DNA of 33,142 nucleotides from a virus, in the IMG/VR virus record IMGVR_UViG_3300013126_000126, positions 1 to 33,142 of that record. One strand, given 5' to 3'. The translations under genes were made by a program, and so were the position numbers. Below are positions 14,892-24,122 of this stretch, one piece after another (position 1 is the first letter of the stretch; the number at the start of each line of letters is the position of its first letter). Under the pieces are notes generated by a model. The model did not search any database and was not told where the DNA came from. It saw nothing but the letters and a program-made list of their open reading frames with translations.

Positions 14892-17099
14892 ATGGCTAAC
14901 ATCGGCTTAGTATCTCCAGGGGTAAAGGTTAGAGAGGTTGACCTTACTGTTGGTAGAATTGACGCTCTGAGCGATCAAACAGGTGCCATTTGCGGGCCTT
15001 TTTCACAAGGCCCAGTTTCTGAGCCCATTCTCATTGAGAATGAACAGGAATTACTCGATATTTTTGGTAAACCAATTTCTTCAGATAGACAATACGAATA
15101 CTGGTTTTCCGCCTCTAATTATCTTTCATATGGCGGCATATTGAGAGTTGCAAGAACTGATGGAGTTAACTTAAGAAACGCTAACGTTGGCGCTGTTGGT
15201 GTTGCTTCAACTTCGACTCTCAAAATCAAATCATACGAAGATTATAAAAACAATTACGAGTCAACTTCATCCTACAGACTCGCCGCTAGAAACCCAGGAA
15301 CCTGGGCTAACGATCTTAAGGTTGCCGTCATTGATGGTGCAGCTGATCAAAGACTGACAGTCGGGGCGGCCGCTACTGGAGCTCTGTCTGTGGGAATTGC
15401 CGTAACTCAAGCAACAACCTCCGTTGTCGCTGGTGTCGGAACAACTTCAGTCAATGATGGTTATCTGCAGGGTATCATTACTGGAATCGGAGTTAGCACG
15501 ATTGATGTTAAAGTGGTTAACAGAGTATCTGCTGCTGGGTCAGTGTTCCCTGTCTCTTATACTGAAGGTGGTGCATTTGCGTTTGTTGCTGGTACTTCAA
15601 CCAACGTTGGATTCGGAACCACATCAACACCTGGAACTGGTCTTGCTTTCTTAAGTTCTTCTTCAACGATTGACAGCCCTTCAGCTGGTCTGCAAACTTC
15701 CGCCACTCTTACTTCAGCCAACATCTCGGATTGGTATGGCAGTCAATTTATCCAATTGGATAATGGTCAAGTTCTTTGGAAATCGATTGCCGAAAAACCT
15801 GGAACAAGTGGTTACGCTGCTGCAAGAAACTCTAAGAACGATGAAATTCACGTCGTCGTTGTTGATGATAAAGGTTCAATCTCTGGTAATGCTGGAACCA
15901 TTCTTGAGAGACATGTTTTCCTCTCTAAGGCCACAGATAGTGTAAACTCTCTTGGTTCTAAAGTATACTATAAGGACTACATTGCGGATAATTCAAATTA
16001 TATCTTTGTTGGTGTTGCAACTGGAAACGGTTCGATTGCCTCTGGTATTCAAACCGCCTTTACAGCTACCTCAACCAATAGTGTTTGGGGAACGGCCACT
16101 CAAAATGTAACATTTAATGTTGCGAGCAATCAACTTTATACTCTTGTCGCTGGTAAAGATTACTCTGGAACAAATAACGAGGGTGGATATTCAACAAGTC
16201 TTGGCGATATTGTCGGGGCTTATGAACTGTTTGATAATGAAGCTGAATATGCAATCAACTTCTTGATTCATGGCCCTGGTGTTGCGTCTAACAAGGAGCA
16301 ATCACAAGCAAAAGCTAATAAGCTGATCGCACTCGCCGAACAGAGAAAGGATTGCATTGCTGTAATATCTCCACACAGAGAATCTGTGGTTGATGTAACC
16401 AGCTCCACAACACAAACCAATAACGTTGTTCAATTCTTTGATGCTCTAACTTCATCTTCGTATGCTGTGTTTGATAGTGGTTACAAGTATCAGTTTGATC
16501 GTTTTAATAACACCTTCCAGTACATTCCTCTGAATGCTGATATTGCTGGTCTGATGGCCAGAACTTCACAAGAACAGTTCCCTTGGTTCTCACCTGCAGG
16601 TACTCAAAGAGGTTCTATCCTCAATACGGTAAAACTTGCATACAACCCAAGCAAGGTTCAAAGAGACACCCTCTATACCAGAAGAGTTAACCCTGTTATC
16701 TTCTCACCTGGTGGTGGATTTGTTCTCTTTGGAGACAAAACTGGTCTGGGCGTTGCTTCAGCGTTCGACAGAATCAACGTTAGAAGATTGTTCCTTACTC
16801 TTGAAGCTACTGTTGAAATTGCCGCTAGATCACAACTGTTTGAATTTAACGACGATATCACAAGAGCTAACTTCCGTAACATTGTTGAGCCCTTCCTCCG
16901 CGATGTTCAAGCGAAGAGAGGTATCACCGACTTTGTTGTTATTTGTGATGAAACCAATAACACTCCTGACGTTATTGATGCTAATGAATTCAAAGCTGAC
17001 ATCTTCATCAAACCCGCCCGTTCTATTAACTTCATTGGTCTGACCTTTGTTGCTACCAGAACTGGTGTTTCGTTTGAAGAAGTCGTTGGTAGAGTTTGA
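14892..17099 (+). CDS. 18: Tail sheath protein gp18
   Basis: At 735 residues it is somewhat longer than T4 gp18 (659). The N-terminus GLVSPGVKVREVDLT and the C-terminal VEPFLRDVQAKRGITDF, then IKPARSINFIGLTFVATRTG, are hallmark sheath sequences. Gp18 polymerises around the gp19 tube and contracts to drive the tube through the cell envelope. Residues 150-420 form an elaborated, Gly/Ser/Thr-rich surface domain. The conserved core (LYTRRVNPVIFSPGGGFVLF and the C-terminus) lies in the last third. It has a late promoter and the strongest Shine-Dalgarno in the window, consistent with a high-copy virion protein. Confidence 0.95.
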   Translation: MANIGLVSPGVKVREVDLTVGRIDALSDQTGAICGPFSQGPVSEPILIENEQELLDIFGKPISSDRQYEYWFSASNYLSYGGILRVARTDGVNLRNANVGAVGVASTSTLKIKSYEDYKNNYESTSSYRLAARNPGTWANDLKVAVIDGAADQRLTVGAAATGALSVGIAVTQATTSVVAGVGTTSVNDGYLQGIITGIGVSTIDVKVVNRVSAAGSVFPVSYTEGGAFAFVAGTSTNVGFGTTSTPGTGLAFLSSSSTIDSPSAGLQTSATLTSANISDWYGSQFIQLDNGQVLWKSIAEKPGTSGYAAARNSKNDEIHVVVVDDKGSISGNAGTILERHVFLSKATDSVNSLGSKVYYKDYIADNSNYIFVGVATGNGSIASGIQTAFTATSTNSVWGTATQNVTFNVASNQLYTLVAGKDYSGTNNEGGYSTSLGDIVGAYELFDNEAEYAINFLIHGPGVASNKEQSQAKANKLIALAEQRKDCIAVISPHRESVVDVTSSTTQTNNVVQFFDALTSSSYAVFDSGYKYQFDRFNNTFQYIPLNADIAGLMARTSQEQFPWFSPAGTQRGSILNTVKLAYNPSKVQRDTLYTRRVNPVIFSPGGGFVLFGDKTGLGVASAFDRINVRRLFLTLEATVEIAARSQLFEFNDDITRANFRNIVEPFLRDVQAKRGITDFVVICDETNNTPDVIDANEFKADIFIKPARSINFIGLTFVATRTGVSFEEVVGRV

Positions 17100-17134
17100 T
17101 TATAAAAAGAACACACTAACGGAGTTTTTCAAAA

Positions 17135-17737
17135 ATGGCACAGTTTAGAGACAGAACAATTGATGATTTTAAAGGCAAGTTAGTTGGTGGTGGCGCCAGA
17201 CCTAATCTGTTTGAAGTTAACATTCAACTTCCAACAGGTCTTGGTGTAAGCAGCGATGGCAACATCCAGGAAAAAATGAGATTTATGGTCAAAGCTGCAC
17301 AACTTCCATCTTCCACTATTGGTGATATTCCGGTTCCTTTTAGAGGTCGTATTCTTCACGTTGCTGGAGATAGAACCTTCGAACCTTGGACTGTAACAGT
17401 CATGAATGACACCGACTTTTCTATTCGCTCTGCGATGGAGAAGTGGAGTAACGCTATCAATAAGCATGACGATGATTCGGGTGTTATTGATCCTAACGTT
17501 TATCAAACAGTCGCTGAGGTTGATCAACTTGGTAGAGCTAGAAACCCTGGTGTAAGTGGTGGTGCCTCGATTCCTATTCTGAGAAGATATGTATTCAAGG
17601 GCATCTTCCCAACTCAAGTGACTGCTATTGATCTAGATTACGGTTCAACTGATCAGATTGAGGAGTTCCAGGTACAGTTCCAAATCAACTGGTGGGAAGC
17701 CTACACAGGAAGTCTCACTCCTGATCTGACGAACTGA
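17135..17737 (+). CDS. 19: Tail tube protein gp19
   Basis: The 200-residue protein (T4 gp19: 163) follows gp18 as in T4. The pattern RPNLFEVNIQLP, KAAQLPSSTIGDIPVPFRGR and FEPWTVTVMNDTDF is the tube family signature. It ends in VQFQINWWEAYT, a typical last strand. Gp19 hexamers stack to form the rigid tube for DNA passage. GGAG (17121-17124) is the ribosome binding site. TATAAAAA just after gp18 is not a convincing late promoter, so gp19 is probably cotranscribed with gp18. Confidence 0.94.
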   Translation: MAQFRDRTIDDFKGKLVGGGARPNLFEVNIQLPTGLGVSSDGNIQEKMRFMVKAAQLPSSTIGDIPVPFRGRILHVAGDRTFEPWTVTVMNDTDFSIRSAMEKWSNAINKHDDDSGVIDPNVYQTVAEVDQLGRARNPGVSGGASIPILRRYVFKGIFPTQVTAIDLDYGSTDQIEEFQVQFQINWWEAYTGSLTPDLTN

Positions 17738-17743
17738 TAAATA
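17736..17743 (+). promoter_or_regulatory. Late promoter GATAAATA before portal gene
   Basis: One base from the TATAAATA consensus, 35 bases upstream of the portal ATG and overlapping the gp19 stop. A 7-bp hairpin (ATACCTT-TATC-AAGGTAT, 17741-17758) starts inside the element. Confidence 0.55.
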
Positions 17744-17770
17744 CCTTTATCAAGGTATAACTACTATAAA

Positions 17771-19453
17771 ATGGCTTCTCTGTTTGGTTTTTCTATTGAC
17801 GATTCATATAAGAAACCAGCCAAGACCGTAGTTTCGCCCGTCCCCGAAAATAACGAGGACGGGTCTGACTATTATCTCGCGTCTGGTTTTTATGGTCAAT
17901 ATTTGGATGTAGAAGGAGTATTCAAAACTGAATATGACCTCATTCGTAGATATCGTGAAATGGCCCTTCACCCAGAGGTTGACTCTGCTGTAGAGGATAT
18001 TATCTGTGAAGCCATTGTATCTGACCTGAAAGATTCCCCTGTAGAAATTGAACTTTCGAACTTACAAGTCAGTGATAAAGTAAAAGATATCATTCGTTCA
18101 GAGTTTCAATATATCAAAGAGATGTTGGACTTTGATAAGAAAGCTCATGAAATTTTTAGAAACTGGTACATAGACGGTCGTATCTATTATCATAAAGTTA
18201 TCGATCTTGCAAGACCAGAAGAAGGTATTAAAGAGTTAAGATATATCGATGCACTTAAGATTAAGTATGTAAGAGAACAAAAGAAAAAGAATGGTGAAAA
18301 TCTAAACGTCTCTTTGAATCGTTCTGCATTCGATAATAATCCAGAACAATATGATTTTCCTGGCATCAACGAGTATTTCATCTATACTCCAATGACCAAT
18401 CAGAACAATCAATATGGTTCTGTTGCAGTTACTTCACAACAAAGAGATTCTGTAAAGATTGCAAAAGATGCAATTGCATTTTGCACTTCAGGATTGGTAG
18501 ATCGTAACAAACATACAGTTCTTTCATATCTCCACAAAGCCATCAAAGCTTTGAATCAACTGAGAATGATCGAGGACTCTCTGGTTATTTACAGATTGTC
18601 ACGCGCTCCAGAACGTAGAATCTTCTATATCGACGTAGGTAATCTCCCTAAAGTTAAGGCGGAACAATATCTTAGAGAGGTAATGAGTCGTTATCGTAAT
18701 AAACTTACCTATGATGCTAGCACCGGTGAGATTCGTGACGATAAAAAGTATATGTCAATGATGGAAGATTTCTGGCTTCCAAGAAGAGAGGGTGGTCGGG
18801 GAACAGAGATCACCACACTTCCCGGTGGTCAGAATCTTGGAGAACTAACTGATGTCGAGTATTTCCAAAAGAAACTCTATCGTTCTCTTCAAGTGCCAGA
18901 GTCAAGAATGAATATTGATAATGGTTTTAGTCTTGGTCGTTCTTCAGAGATTCTTCGAGATGAATTGAAATTTACCAAGTTTGTCGGTCGAATGAGAAAG
19001 AGATTCAGTAATCTGTTTCATGATATTCTGAGAACTCAATTGATTCTGAAAAACGTCATCACTCCAGAAGACTGGGACAAAATGTCAGATCATATTCAAT
19101 ATGATTATCTCTATGATAATCACTTCTCCGAATTGAAAGATGCGGAGCTGATGCAAGAACGTCTTGGTCTTCTTGCAACTGCAGATCCATATATTGGTAA
19201 ATATTTTTCTGTTGATTACGTTCGTCGTAAGATTTTAAGACAAACGGATATGGAAATCTTAGAACAAGATGTTCAAATGTCTGCAGAAAAAGAGGCAGGT
19301 ATCATTCCTCCATCTCAGGAAGAGATGATGATGGCTAATCAAGCTGCACAAGCAACTGGTGGAATGGGCAATATTCCACAAGATATGGAGATTAATACTG
19401 ATTCATTCGAAGCTCCTGAGTCTCCTGGTTTACCCAAAGGTGGGGAAATATAA
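17771..19453 (+). CDS. 20: Portal vertex protein gp20
   Basis: The 560-residue protein (T4 gp20: 524) has the portal signatures LHPEVDSAVEDIICEAIV, RAPERRIFYIDVGNLPK and FSLGRSSEILRDELKFTKF. It is followed by MRKRFSNLFHDILRTQLILK, split here for reading. The dodecameric portal nucleates prohead assembly, is the channel for packaging by gp17, and joins the neck. The C-terminus is extended and acidic or Met/Gln-rich (QEEMMMANQAAQATGG), as in other cyanophage portals. Context 18-19-20-67-21 agrees with T4. The stop overlaps the next late promoter. Confidence 0.95.
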   Translation: MASLFGFSIDDSYKKPAKTVVSPVPENNEDGSDYYLASGFYGQYLDVEGVFKTEYDLIRRYREMALHPEVDSAVEDIICEAIVSDLKDSPVEIELSNLQVSDKVKDIIRSEFQYIKEMLDFDKKAHEIFRNWYIDGRIYYHKVIDLARPEEGIKELRYIDALKIKYVREQKKKNGENLNVSLNRSAFDNNPEQYDFPGINEYFIYTPMTNQNNQYGSVAVTSQQRDSVKIAKDAIAFCTSGLVDRNKHTVLSYLHKAIKALNQLRMIEDSLVIYRLSRAPERRIFYIDVGNLPKVKAEQYLREVMSRYRNKLTYDASTGEIRDDKKYMSMMEDFWLPRREGGRGTEITTLPGGQNLGELTDVEYFQKKLYRSLQVPESRMNIDNGFSLGRSSEILRDELKFTKFVGRMRKRFSNLFHDILRTQLILKNVITPEDWDKMSDHIQYDYLYDNHFSELKDAELMQERLGLLATADPYIGKYFSVDYVRRKILRQTDMEILEQDVQMSAEKEAGIIPPSQEEMMMANQAAQATGGMGNIPQDMEINTDSFEAPESPGLPKGGEI

Positions 19454-19456
19454 ATA
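19449..19456 (+). promoter_or_regulatory. Late promoter TATAAATA before 67-like gene
   Basis: Perfect late octamer overlapping the portal stop codon, 34 bases upstream of the ATG at 19483. It would drive the prohead core genes. Confidence 0.7.
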
Positions 19457-19482
19457 AAAGATAGGTATAACTTTTTTATCTT

Positions 19483-19671
19483 ATGGATGATTTAATGGAT
19501 TTGATTATCGCAGACGAATCTCCGTCTGAGATTAGTGATACAATTAAAAACGTTCTTTTTGCTAAAGCTGCAGAGAGAATTGAATATGCAAAACCTTTTG
19601 TAGCTGATTCTATGTTCGGTTTTGCCGATGAAGAAGATCTTGGTGAATACGACACAGAAGAGGACGAGTAA
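19483..19671 (+). CDS. 67: Prohead core protein, gp67-like
   Basis: This 62-residue very acidic protein sits between portal and protease, exactly where T4 has gene 67. The N-terminal helix MDDLMDLIIADESPSEISD and a second helix (NVLFAKAAERIEYAKPFV) resemble the 'LIEAI...A...IDLIKE.K' start of T4 gp67. It then ends in an acidic tail (DEEDLGEYDTEEDE). Gp67 is a scaffold core component that is chopped by gp21 during maturation. The stop/start TAATG couples it to the next gene. Confidence 0.75.
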   Translation: MDDLMDLIIADESPSEISDTIKNVLFAKAAERIEYAKPFVADSMFGFADEEDLGEYDTEEDE

Positions 19672-20228
19672 TGGCACATTTACCAGTTGGTAGTGGTATT
19701 AGTTTCAATACCAGCACCACATCGGCACAATCTGCACAATTTAGTGTTCAATCTGACACTTTGAGAGTTGTTGCATTGACAGCAAATGCTCACGTTGTTA
19801 TCGGTTCAAACCCAACTGCAACCAATGCAGATTATTTTGTCCCTGCTGGTAGTTCTGCAACTCTTTCATTAACTCCTGCATCGATTAATGTCGTTGGATT
19901 TGCAACTGGAACAACAACCACTATTGATTTACCAGAAGGAACAGGATCTCCATTTACTGTTGGTGATCTGATTACTATCACAGGTGTGACTGGTGTTGCT
20001 GGATTTAATACAACTGCAACCATTGCATCGATTGATAATAGTTCAAACACTTATGGATATTTTTCAGAAAGAATCACCACTAACCATGACAGTAGAGCTT
20101 TAATAGCCGCTAATATTACTGGTTTAGGAACTGCTATCGCAAGAAAAACTTTGGTAGTTGCAGCAATCACTGATTCTGGAACAGGTAAATTATACGCACA
20201 ACAAGTACAACTCTCAGGGCAAGCGTAA
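19671..20228 (+). CDS. Beta-rich virion/prohead protein of unknown function
   Basis: This 185-residue protein is Ser/Thr/Ala-rich, with no membrane segment. The start AHLPVGSGISFNTSTTSAQSA and the central TIDLPEGTGSPFTVGDLITI look beta-structured. It occupies the place of T4 gene 68 but does not resemble it. Cyanomyoviruses have a similar gene between 67 and 21. It is coupled at both ends (TAATG with 67 and with 21), so coexpression with prohead genes is strongly suggested. A capsid decoration role is possible; that is inference. Confidence 0.7.
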   Translation: MAHLPVGSGISFNTSTTSAQSAQFSVQSDTLRVVALTANAHVVIGSNPTATNADYFVPAGSSATLSLTPASINVVGFATGTTTTIDLPEGTGSPFTVGDLITITGVTGVAGFNTTATIASIDNSSNTYGYFSERITTNHDSRALIAANITGLGTAIARKTLVVAAITDSGTGKLYAQQVQLSGQA

Positions 20229-20878
20229 TGAAACTCATTACAGAGGAAATCGAAAAGGTTGAAGTTATCGTTGAACAACGCAACGGTAAGAGAAATTTAT
20301 TTATTGAGGGTATTTTTCTCCAAGGTGGAATCACTAATCGTAATGGAAGAATGTATCCTGTCCCAACACTTGGTCGTGAAGTGCAAAGATACAGTGAAAA
20401 TTTCATTCAAAAAGGTCGTGCTCTTGGAGAACTGGGTCATCCTGACGGACCTACTGTTAATCTTGACAGGGTTTCTCATAAGATCGTTTCTCTTCGTCAA
20501 GAAGGAAATAACTTTATTGGTAAAGCTCAAATCCTTTCAACTCCAATGGGTAAGATTGCTTCATCTCTTCTGGATGAAGGAGTTCAACTTGGTGTTTCTT
20601 CAAGAGGTGTTGGTTCATTAAAACCAACTAATGAAGGATACAGTGTAGTGGGTGAGGACTTTACTCTCGCTACCGCTGCTGATATTGTCGCAGATCCATC
20701 TGCTCCTGATGCCTTTGTAAATGGAATTATGGAGGGTAAAGATTGGGTTTGGGATGGTGGCATTCTTCGTGAGAGAATGGCAGCAAGAACTTATAAGAGA
20801 ATTAATACTCTTACAACTCAAAAAAGACTTGATGAACAGAAACTTAATCTGTTCCAGGATTTCTTAGTAAATCTCTAA
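20228..20878 (+). CDS. 21: Prohead core maturation protease gp21
   Basis: The protein has 216 residues (T4: 212). The serine-protease motifs of the herpesvirus-assemblin-like fold are visible: His71 in GELGHPDGP and Ser124/125 in LGVSSRGVGS. NRNGRMYP (37-44) is also diagnostic. Gp21 digests the scaffold and trims the capsid protein at LxE or IxE sites before packaging. Candidate target sites occur in gp22 and at residue 52 of gp23 in this window. One-base overlap with the preceding gene. Confidence 0.94.
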   Translation: MKLITEEIEKVEVIVEQRNGKRNLFIEGIFLQGGITNRNGRMYPVPTLGREVQRYSENFIQKGRALGELGHPDGPTVNLDRVSHKIVSLRQEGNNFIGKAQILSTPMGKIASSLLDEGVQLGVSSRGVGSLKPTNEGYSVVGEDFTLATAADIVADPSAPDAFVNGIMEGKDWVWDGGILRERMAARTYKRINTLTTQKRLDEQKLNLFQDFLVNL

Positions 20879-20880
20879 TT

Positions 20881-20888
20881 TATAAATA
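20881..20888 (+). promoter_or_regulatory. Late promoter TATAAATA before gp22
   Basis: Perfect late octamer in the 48-base gap between gp21 and gp22. The CGGAGAG ribosome binding site (20915-20921) lies six bases before the gp22 ATG. Confidence 0.72.
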
Positions 20889-20926
20889 AATATAGTTTAA
20901 TTACAAGGTTAAATCGGAGAGTTCAG

Positions 20927-21994
20927 ATGTCCCGTAAGAGGAATTTACAAGAAATGGAGAACGCCGTGACCAGAGGTGCCGCACCTGCTGAGCCAATGCA
21001 AACGATGGCGGGTGTAAGTTATGAAGATCTCGGCGGCCCCACTCCAGAAAATTATCGTCCAGACGATGATTCTGCTAAACTCAATGTCGCTAGTGCTGGC
21101 AATGGAGCTTATTCAAGAAATCTTGCTTCGGTAAAAGGCGTCATGGCTAAAACTAAGATGGAAGAAGTTGAAACCGAAGAGGAAGTTATCGCCGAATCGG
21201 AAGATGATGAAGAGGAGCTTATCGAAGCTGAGAATGAGGGTGAAGAGGAGTATGAAGAGCTTCCAGAATTGACCGATGAGGTAGATGTAGAAGAGGATGT
21301 AAATGCTCTTCTCGGTGGAGAAGAACTTTCCGAAGAATTTAGAGATAAAGCAAAAGTAATTTTCGAGGCTGCTCTGAAGTCAAAAGTAGTTGAAATCAGA
21401 GAAGCCCTGGAAGCCCGTTATGAGGCTCAACTTGTTGAAGAAGTTGAGGCCATGAAGGGTGAACTCATTGATCGCGTTGACTCCTATCTGGAGTATGTCG
21501 CTGATGAATGGGTGACTGAAAACGCCCTTCAAATCGAACAAGGTCTTAAGACCGAAATGACCGAATCATTCCTCAATGGAATGAGAGGGCTTTTTGAAGA
21601 ACATTATGTAACAATCCCTGAAGATAGATATGATGTTGTCGAGAGTATGGTAGAAAAACTTGACGAAATGGAGACAAAACTCAACGAGCAGATCGAAAAG
21701 AATATTCATCTCAACCAAAGACTCGCAGAGTCGGTTGCCGATGGTATCCTTGCTGATGTCGCTGAGGGTCTGACGACCACTCAGAAAGACAAGCTCGCTT
21801 CACTTGCCGAAGGTGTTGAGTTTGAGAGTGAAGAGTCTTATACGGAAAAGCTGATGACCCTGAAAGAGTCATATTTCAAGGCTGTTCCAAAGAGAAGTGA
21901 GTCGGAAGTCCTGAGCGAGTCTGTTGATACGCAATCCTATGGTGATGCAATGTCAGCATATATGCAGGTACTGTCCAAGTCAGTTCAGAAGTGA
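20927..21994 (+). CDS. 22: Prohead scaffold core protein gp22
   Basis: The 355-residue protein (T4: 269) is predicted mostly helical and strongly acidic. An acidic block at about residues 80-125 (EEVETEEEVIAESEDDEEEL) is followed by long helices (residues 135-300). Scaffold proteins fill the prohead and are degraded by gp21. LIEA and VIAES near residues 88-102 fit gp21 cleavage sites. The late C-terminal sequence SYGDAMSAYMQVLSKSVQ is a family-like end that probably contacts the shell. Position between gp21 and gp23 is diagnostic. Codon use begins to shift toward the GC-richer pattern seen in gp23. Confidence 0.92.
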   Translation: MSRKRNLQEMENAVTRGAAPAEPMQTMAGVSYEDLGGPTPENYRPDDDSAKLNVASAGNGAYSRNLASVKGVMAKTKMEEVETEEEVIAESEDDEEELIEAENEGEEEYEELPELTDEVDVEEDVNALLGGEELSEEFRDKAKVIFEAALKSKVVEIREALEARYEAQLVEEVEAMKGELIDRVDSYLEYVADEWVTENALQIEQGLKTEMTESFLNGMRGLFEEHYVTIPEDRYDVVESMVEKLDEMETKLNEQIEKNIHLNQRLAESVADGILADVAEGLTTTQKDKLASLAEGVEFESEESYTEKLMTLKESYFKAVPKRSESEVLSESVDTQSYGDAMSAYMQVLSKSVQK

Positions 21995-22040
21995 ACTTAA
22001 CATTATAAGCTAAAACACACACTTACAAAGGTAAACGCAA

Positions 22041-23438
22041 ATGTTCCAAGCCGAGCATCTGCAGGAGAAGTGGGCGCCCCTCCTTAATCACGAGGGTCTT
22101 GATCCTATTAAAGATCACCATCGTAAAGCGGTAACCGCTGTCCTGCTTGAGAACCAAGAAAGATTCCTGAGAGAAGAGAAGTCTTTTCTCTCTGAAGCCC
22201 CAACAATGTCAGTCGGTAACGGTGGTTACACCGGTGGTGCCACCGTGACTGGCCCTGTTGCTGGTTTCGACCCCGTTCTGATCTCCCTGATCAGACGTTC
22301 AATGCCTAACCTGGTCGCTTATGACCTGGCTGGCGTGCAACCAATGAATGCCCCTACTGGACTCATCTTTGCGATGCGTTCACGTTATGTTGATGGCACC
22401 AACGCCGACCGTAGATTGGGTTCTGAAGCTCTGTTCAACGAGCCAGATTCCGCCTTCTCTGGTCAGTCATCTGCCTTTAACAACACCAGCGGTTTCGTAG
22501 ATGGCGCCACTGGTCTGGGTACTACCGCTCAGAGCGGCACCAACCCAGGTGCTCTCAACCCTTCAACTAGTGCCACTCAAGTTGCCTATGATGTAGGTCA
22601 GGGTATGAGAACTGATGACGCTGAGAACCTCGGTTCGACTGCTGCTCAACAGTTCAACGAAATGGCTTTCTCGATCGAGAAGGTAACCGTAACTGCTAAG
22701 TCACGCGCACTGAAGGCTGAGTACTCACTGGAACTCGCCCAAGACCTTAAGGCTATCCACGGTCTGAACGCTGAAGCTGAACTGGCTAACATTCTCTCCA
22801 CTGAGATCCTCGCTGAGATCAACAGAGAAGTTATCCGTACCATCTACAAAGTTGCTGAGACTGGTGCTCAAGTTAACACCGCTCAAGCTGGTACTTTCAA
22901 CCTGGACGTTGACTCCAACGGTCGTTGGTCGGTTGAGAAGTTCAAGGGTCTGCTGTTCCAAATCGAGCGCGATGCTAACGCTATCGCCCAGAGAACTCGT
23001 AGAGGAAAGGGCAACATCATCCTGTGTTCTGCTGACGTTGCTTCAGCTCTGACCATGGCTGGTGTTCTGGATTACACCCCTGCCCTCAACGCTAACCTGA
23101 ACGTAGACGATACCGGCAACACCTTTGCTGGTGTTATTAACGGTAAGTATCGTGTCTACATCGATCCTTATGCCGCCAACAGTGCTGCCACCCAGTACTA
23201 CGTAATCGGTTATAAGGGCACCTCGCCTTATGACGCTGGTCTGTTCTATTGCCCATACGTTCCTCTCCAGATGGTTCGTGCCGTTGGCGAAGACACCTTC
23301 CAGCCCAAGATTGGCTTCAAGACCAGATATGGTATGGTCGAGAACCCATTCTCACAAGGCACCACTCAGGGCAACGGTACTCTGACCGTTAACTCCAACC
23401 GTTACTACAGAAGAGTTTCCGTAACCAACCTGATGTGA
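22041..23438 (+). CDS. 23: Major capsid protein gp23
   Basis: The 465-residue protein (T4: 521) matches the cyanophage gp23 family: PLLNHEGLDPIKD, the core VAYDLAGVQPMNAPTGLIFA, and the C-terminal NPFSQGTTQGNGTLTVNSNR region. A gp21 cleavage site is visible at FLSE|APTM after Glu52, which would leave a mature protein of 413 residues. Codon use is visibly GC-richer and more biased (CTG, AAC, ACC) than in the flanking genes, fitting the most abundant virion protein. An AAAGGT ribosome binding site lies at 22027-22032. A strong terminator follows. Confidence 0.97.
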   Translation: MFQAEHLQEKWAPLLNHEGLDPIKDHHRKAVTAVLLENQERFLREEKSFLSEAPTMSVGNGGYTGGATVTGPVAGFDPVLISLIRRSMPNLVAYDLAGVQPMNAPTGLIFAMRSRYVDGTNADRRLGSEALFNEPDSAFSGQSSAFNNTSGFVDGATGLGTTAQSGTNPGALNPSTSATQVAYDVGQGMRTDDAENLGSTAAQQFNEMAFSIEKVTVTAKSRALKAEYSLELAQDLKAIHGLNAEAELANILSTEILAEINREVIRTIYKVAETGAQVNTAQAGTFNLDVDSNGRWSVEKFKGLLFQIERDANAIAQRTRRGKGNIILCSADVASALTMAGVLDYTPALNANLNVDDTGNTFAGVINGKYRVYIDPYAANSAATQYYVIGYKGTSPYDAGLFYCPYVPLQMVRAVGEDTFQPKIGFKTRYGMVENPFSQGTTQGNGTLTVNSNRYYRRVSVTNLM

Positions 23439-23466
23439 TATAATGTTCCTTGTGTGAAGGAAGTGC

Positions 23467-23495
23467 AAGAGGGGTCTTTGACCCCTCTTTTTTTT
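23467..23495 (+). terminator. Rho-independent terminator after gp23
   Basis: A perfect 10-bp stem (AAGAGGGGTC / GACCCCTCTT) with a TTT loop is followed directly by a run of six T. It ends the capsid transcription unit and is the strongest terminator in the window. Confidence 0.92.
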
Positions 23496-23496
23496 A

Positions 23497-23504
23497 TCTA
23501 AATA
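23497..23504 (+). promoter_or_regulatory. Late-promoter-like element TCTAAATA(CTT) before gp3-like gene
   Basis: CTAAATACTT begins at 23498, right behind the terminator and 22 bases before the next ATG. The layout (terminator, then promoter) makes a functional promoter likely. Confidence 0.6.
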
Positions 23505-23519
23505 CTTCTAAAACATATA

Positions 23520-24122
23520 ATGTCTCAGACGCCATTTACAAAACAGATATCCAACAGGAACTACATGTCGCCAGTTGGATTCAAGTTTATTTTATCAAAA
23601 ACACCAAAGGTTGATTTTCTTTGTCAATCTGCAAATATCCCTGGAATCAACATGGGAACTGCAGTTCAACCCACATATCTAAAAGATATTGCTGTGCCTG
23701 GTGATAAAGTGCTTTATGATGATTTGACTCTTCGATTTTTAATTGATGAGAACATGATAAATTACTTAGCCATCTACAAATGGATCACTGGTCTTGGATA
23801 TCCAGAATCAGTCGAACAATACAGTAATTTGAAAGATGATGATCCATATTCAGTTGTTAAAAATATTGATCAAACTGATCCAAGATACTTTGAATTTTCT
23901 GATGCAACGTTACAGATTCTCAATAGTAACTATCAACCAAATGTTTTAGTTAAATTTAAAGATATCTTTCCAACCTCATTAACAACTCTTGAATTTGATG
24001 TCTCAGAGAGAGACTATGCATACTTCACGGCTCAAGTTTCGTTCAAGTATACAATTTTTGAAATCACTGATAAAAATGGTGTTAGACTAGACAATAAACC
24101 GACCATTGGCGATCCTAGATGA
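23520..24122 (+). CDS. 3: Tail completion / tube-terminator-like protein, probable gp3
   Basis: The 200-residue protein lies between gp23 and UvsY, where cyanomyoviruses carry gp3 (tail completion and sheath stabiliser). The pattern PVGFKFILSKTPKVDFLCQS, then NIPGINMG and DDLTLRFLIDENMINYLAIYKW, resembles the tube-fold family shared by gp19, gp54 and gp3. It ends VSFKYTIFEIT as a last beta strand. The family assignment to the tube fold is good; the specific gp3 name rests on gene order. It overlaps UvsY as ATGA. Confidence 0.65.
   Translation: MSQTPFTKQISNRNYMSPVGFKFILSKTPKVDFLCQSANIPGINMGTAVQPTYLKDIAVPGDKVLYDDLTLRFLIDENMINYLAIYKWITGLGYPESVEQYSNLKDDDPYSVVKNIDQTDPRYFEFSDATLQILNSNYQPNVLVKFKDIFPTSLTTLEFDVSERDYAYFTAQVSFKYTIFEITDKNGVRLDNKPTIGDPR

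Noticed and set aside
17101-17108. TATAAAAA before gp19 as a late promoter
   Set aside because: It differs at a core position of the octamer, and gp19 has a good ribosome binding site for cotranscription with gp18.
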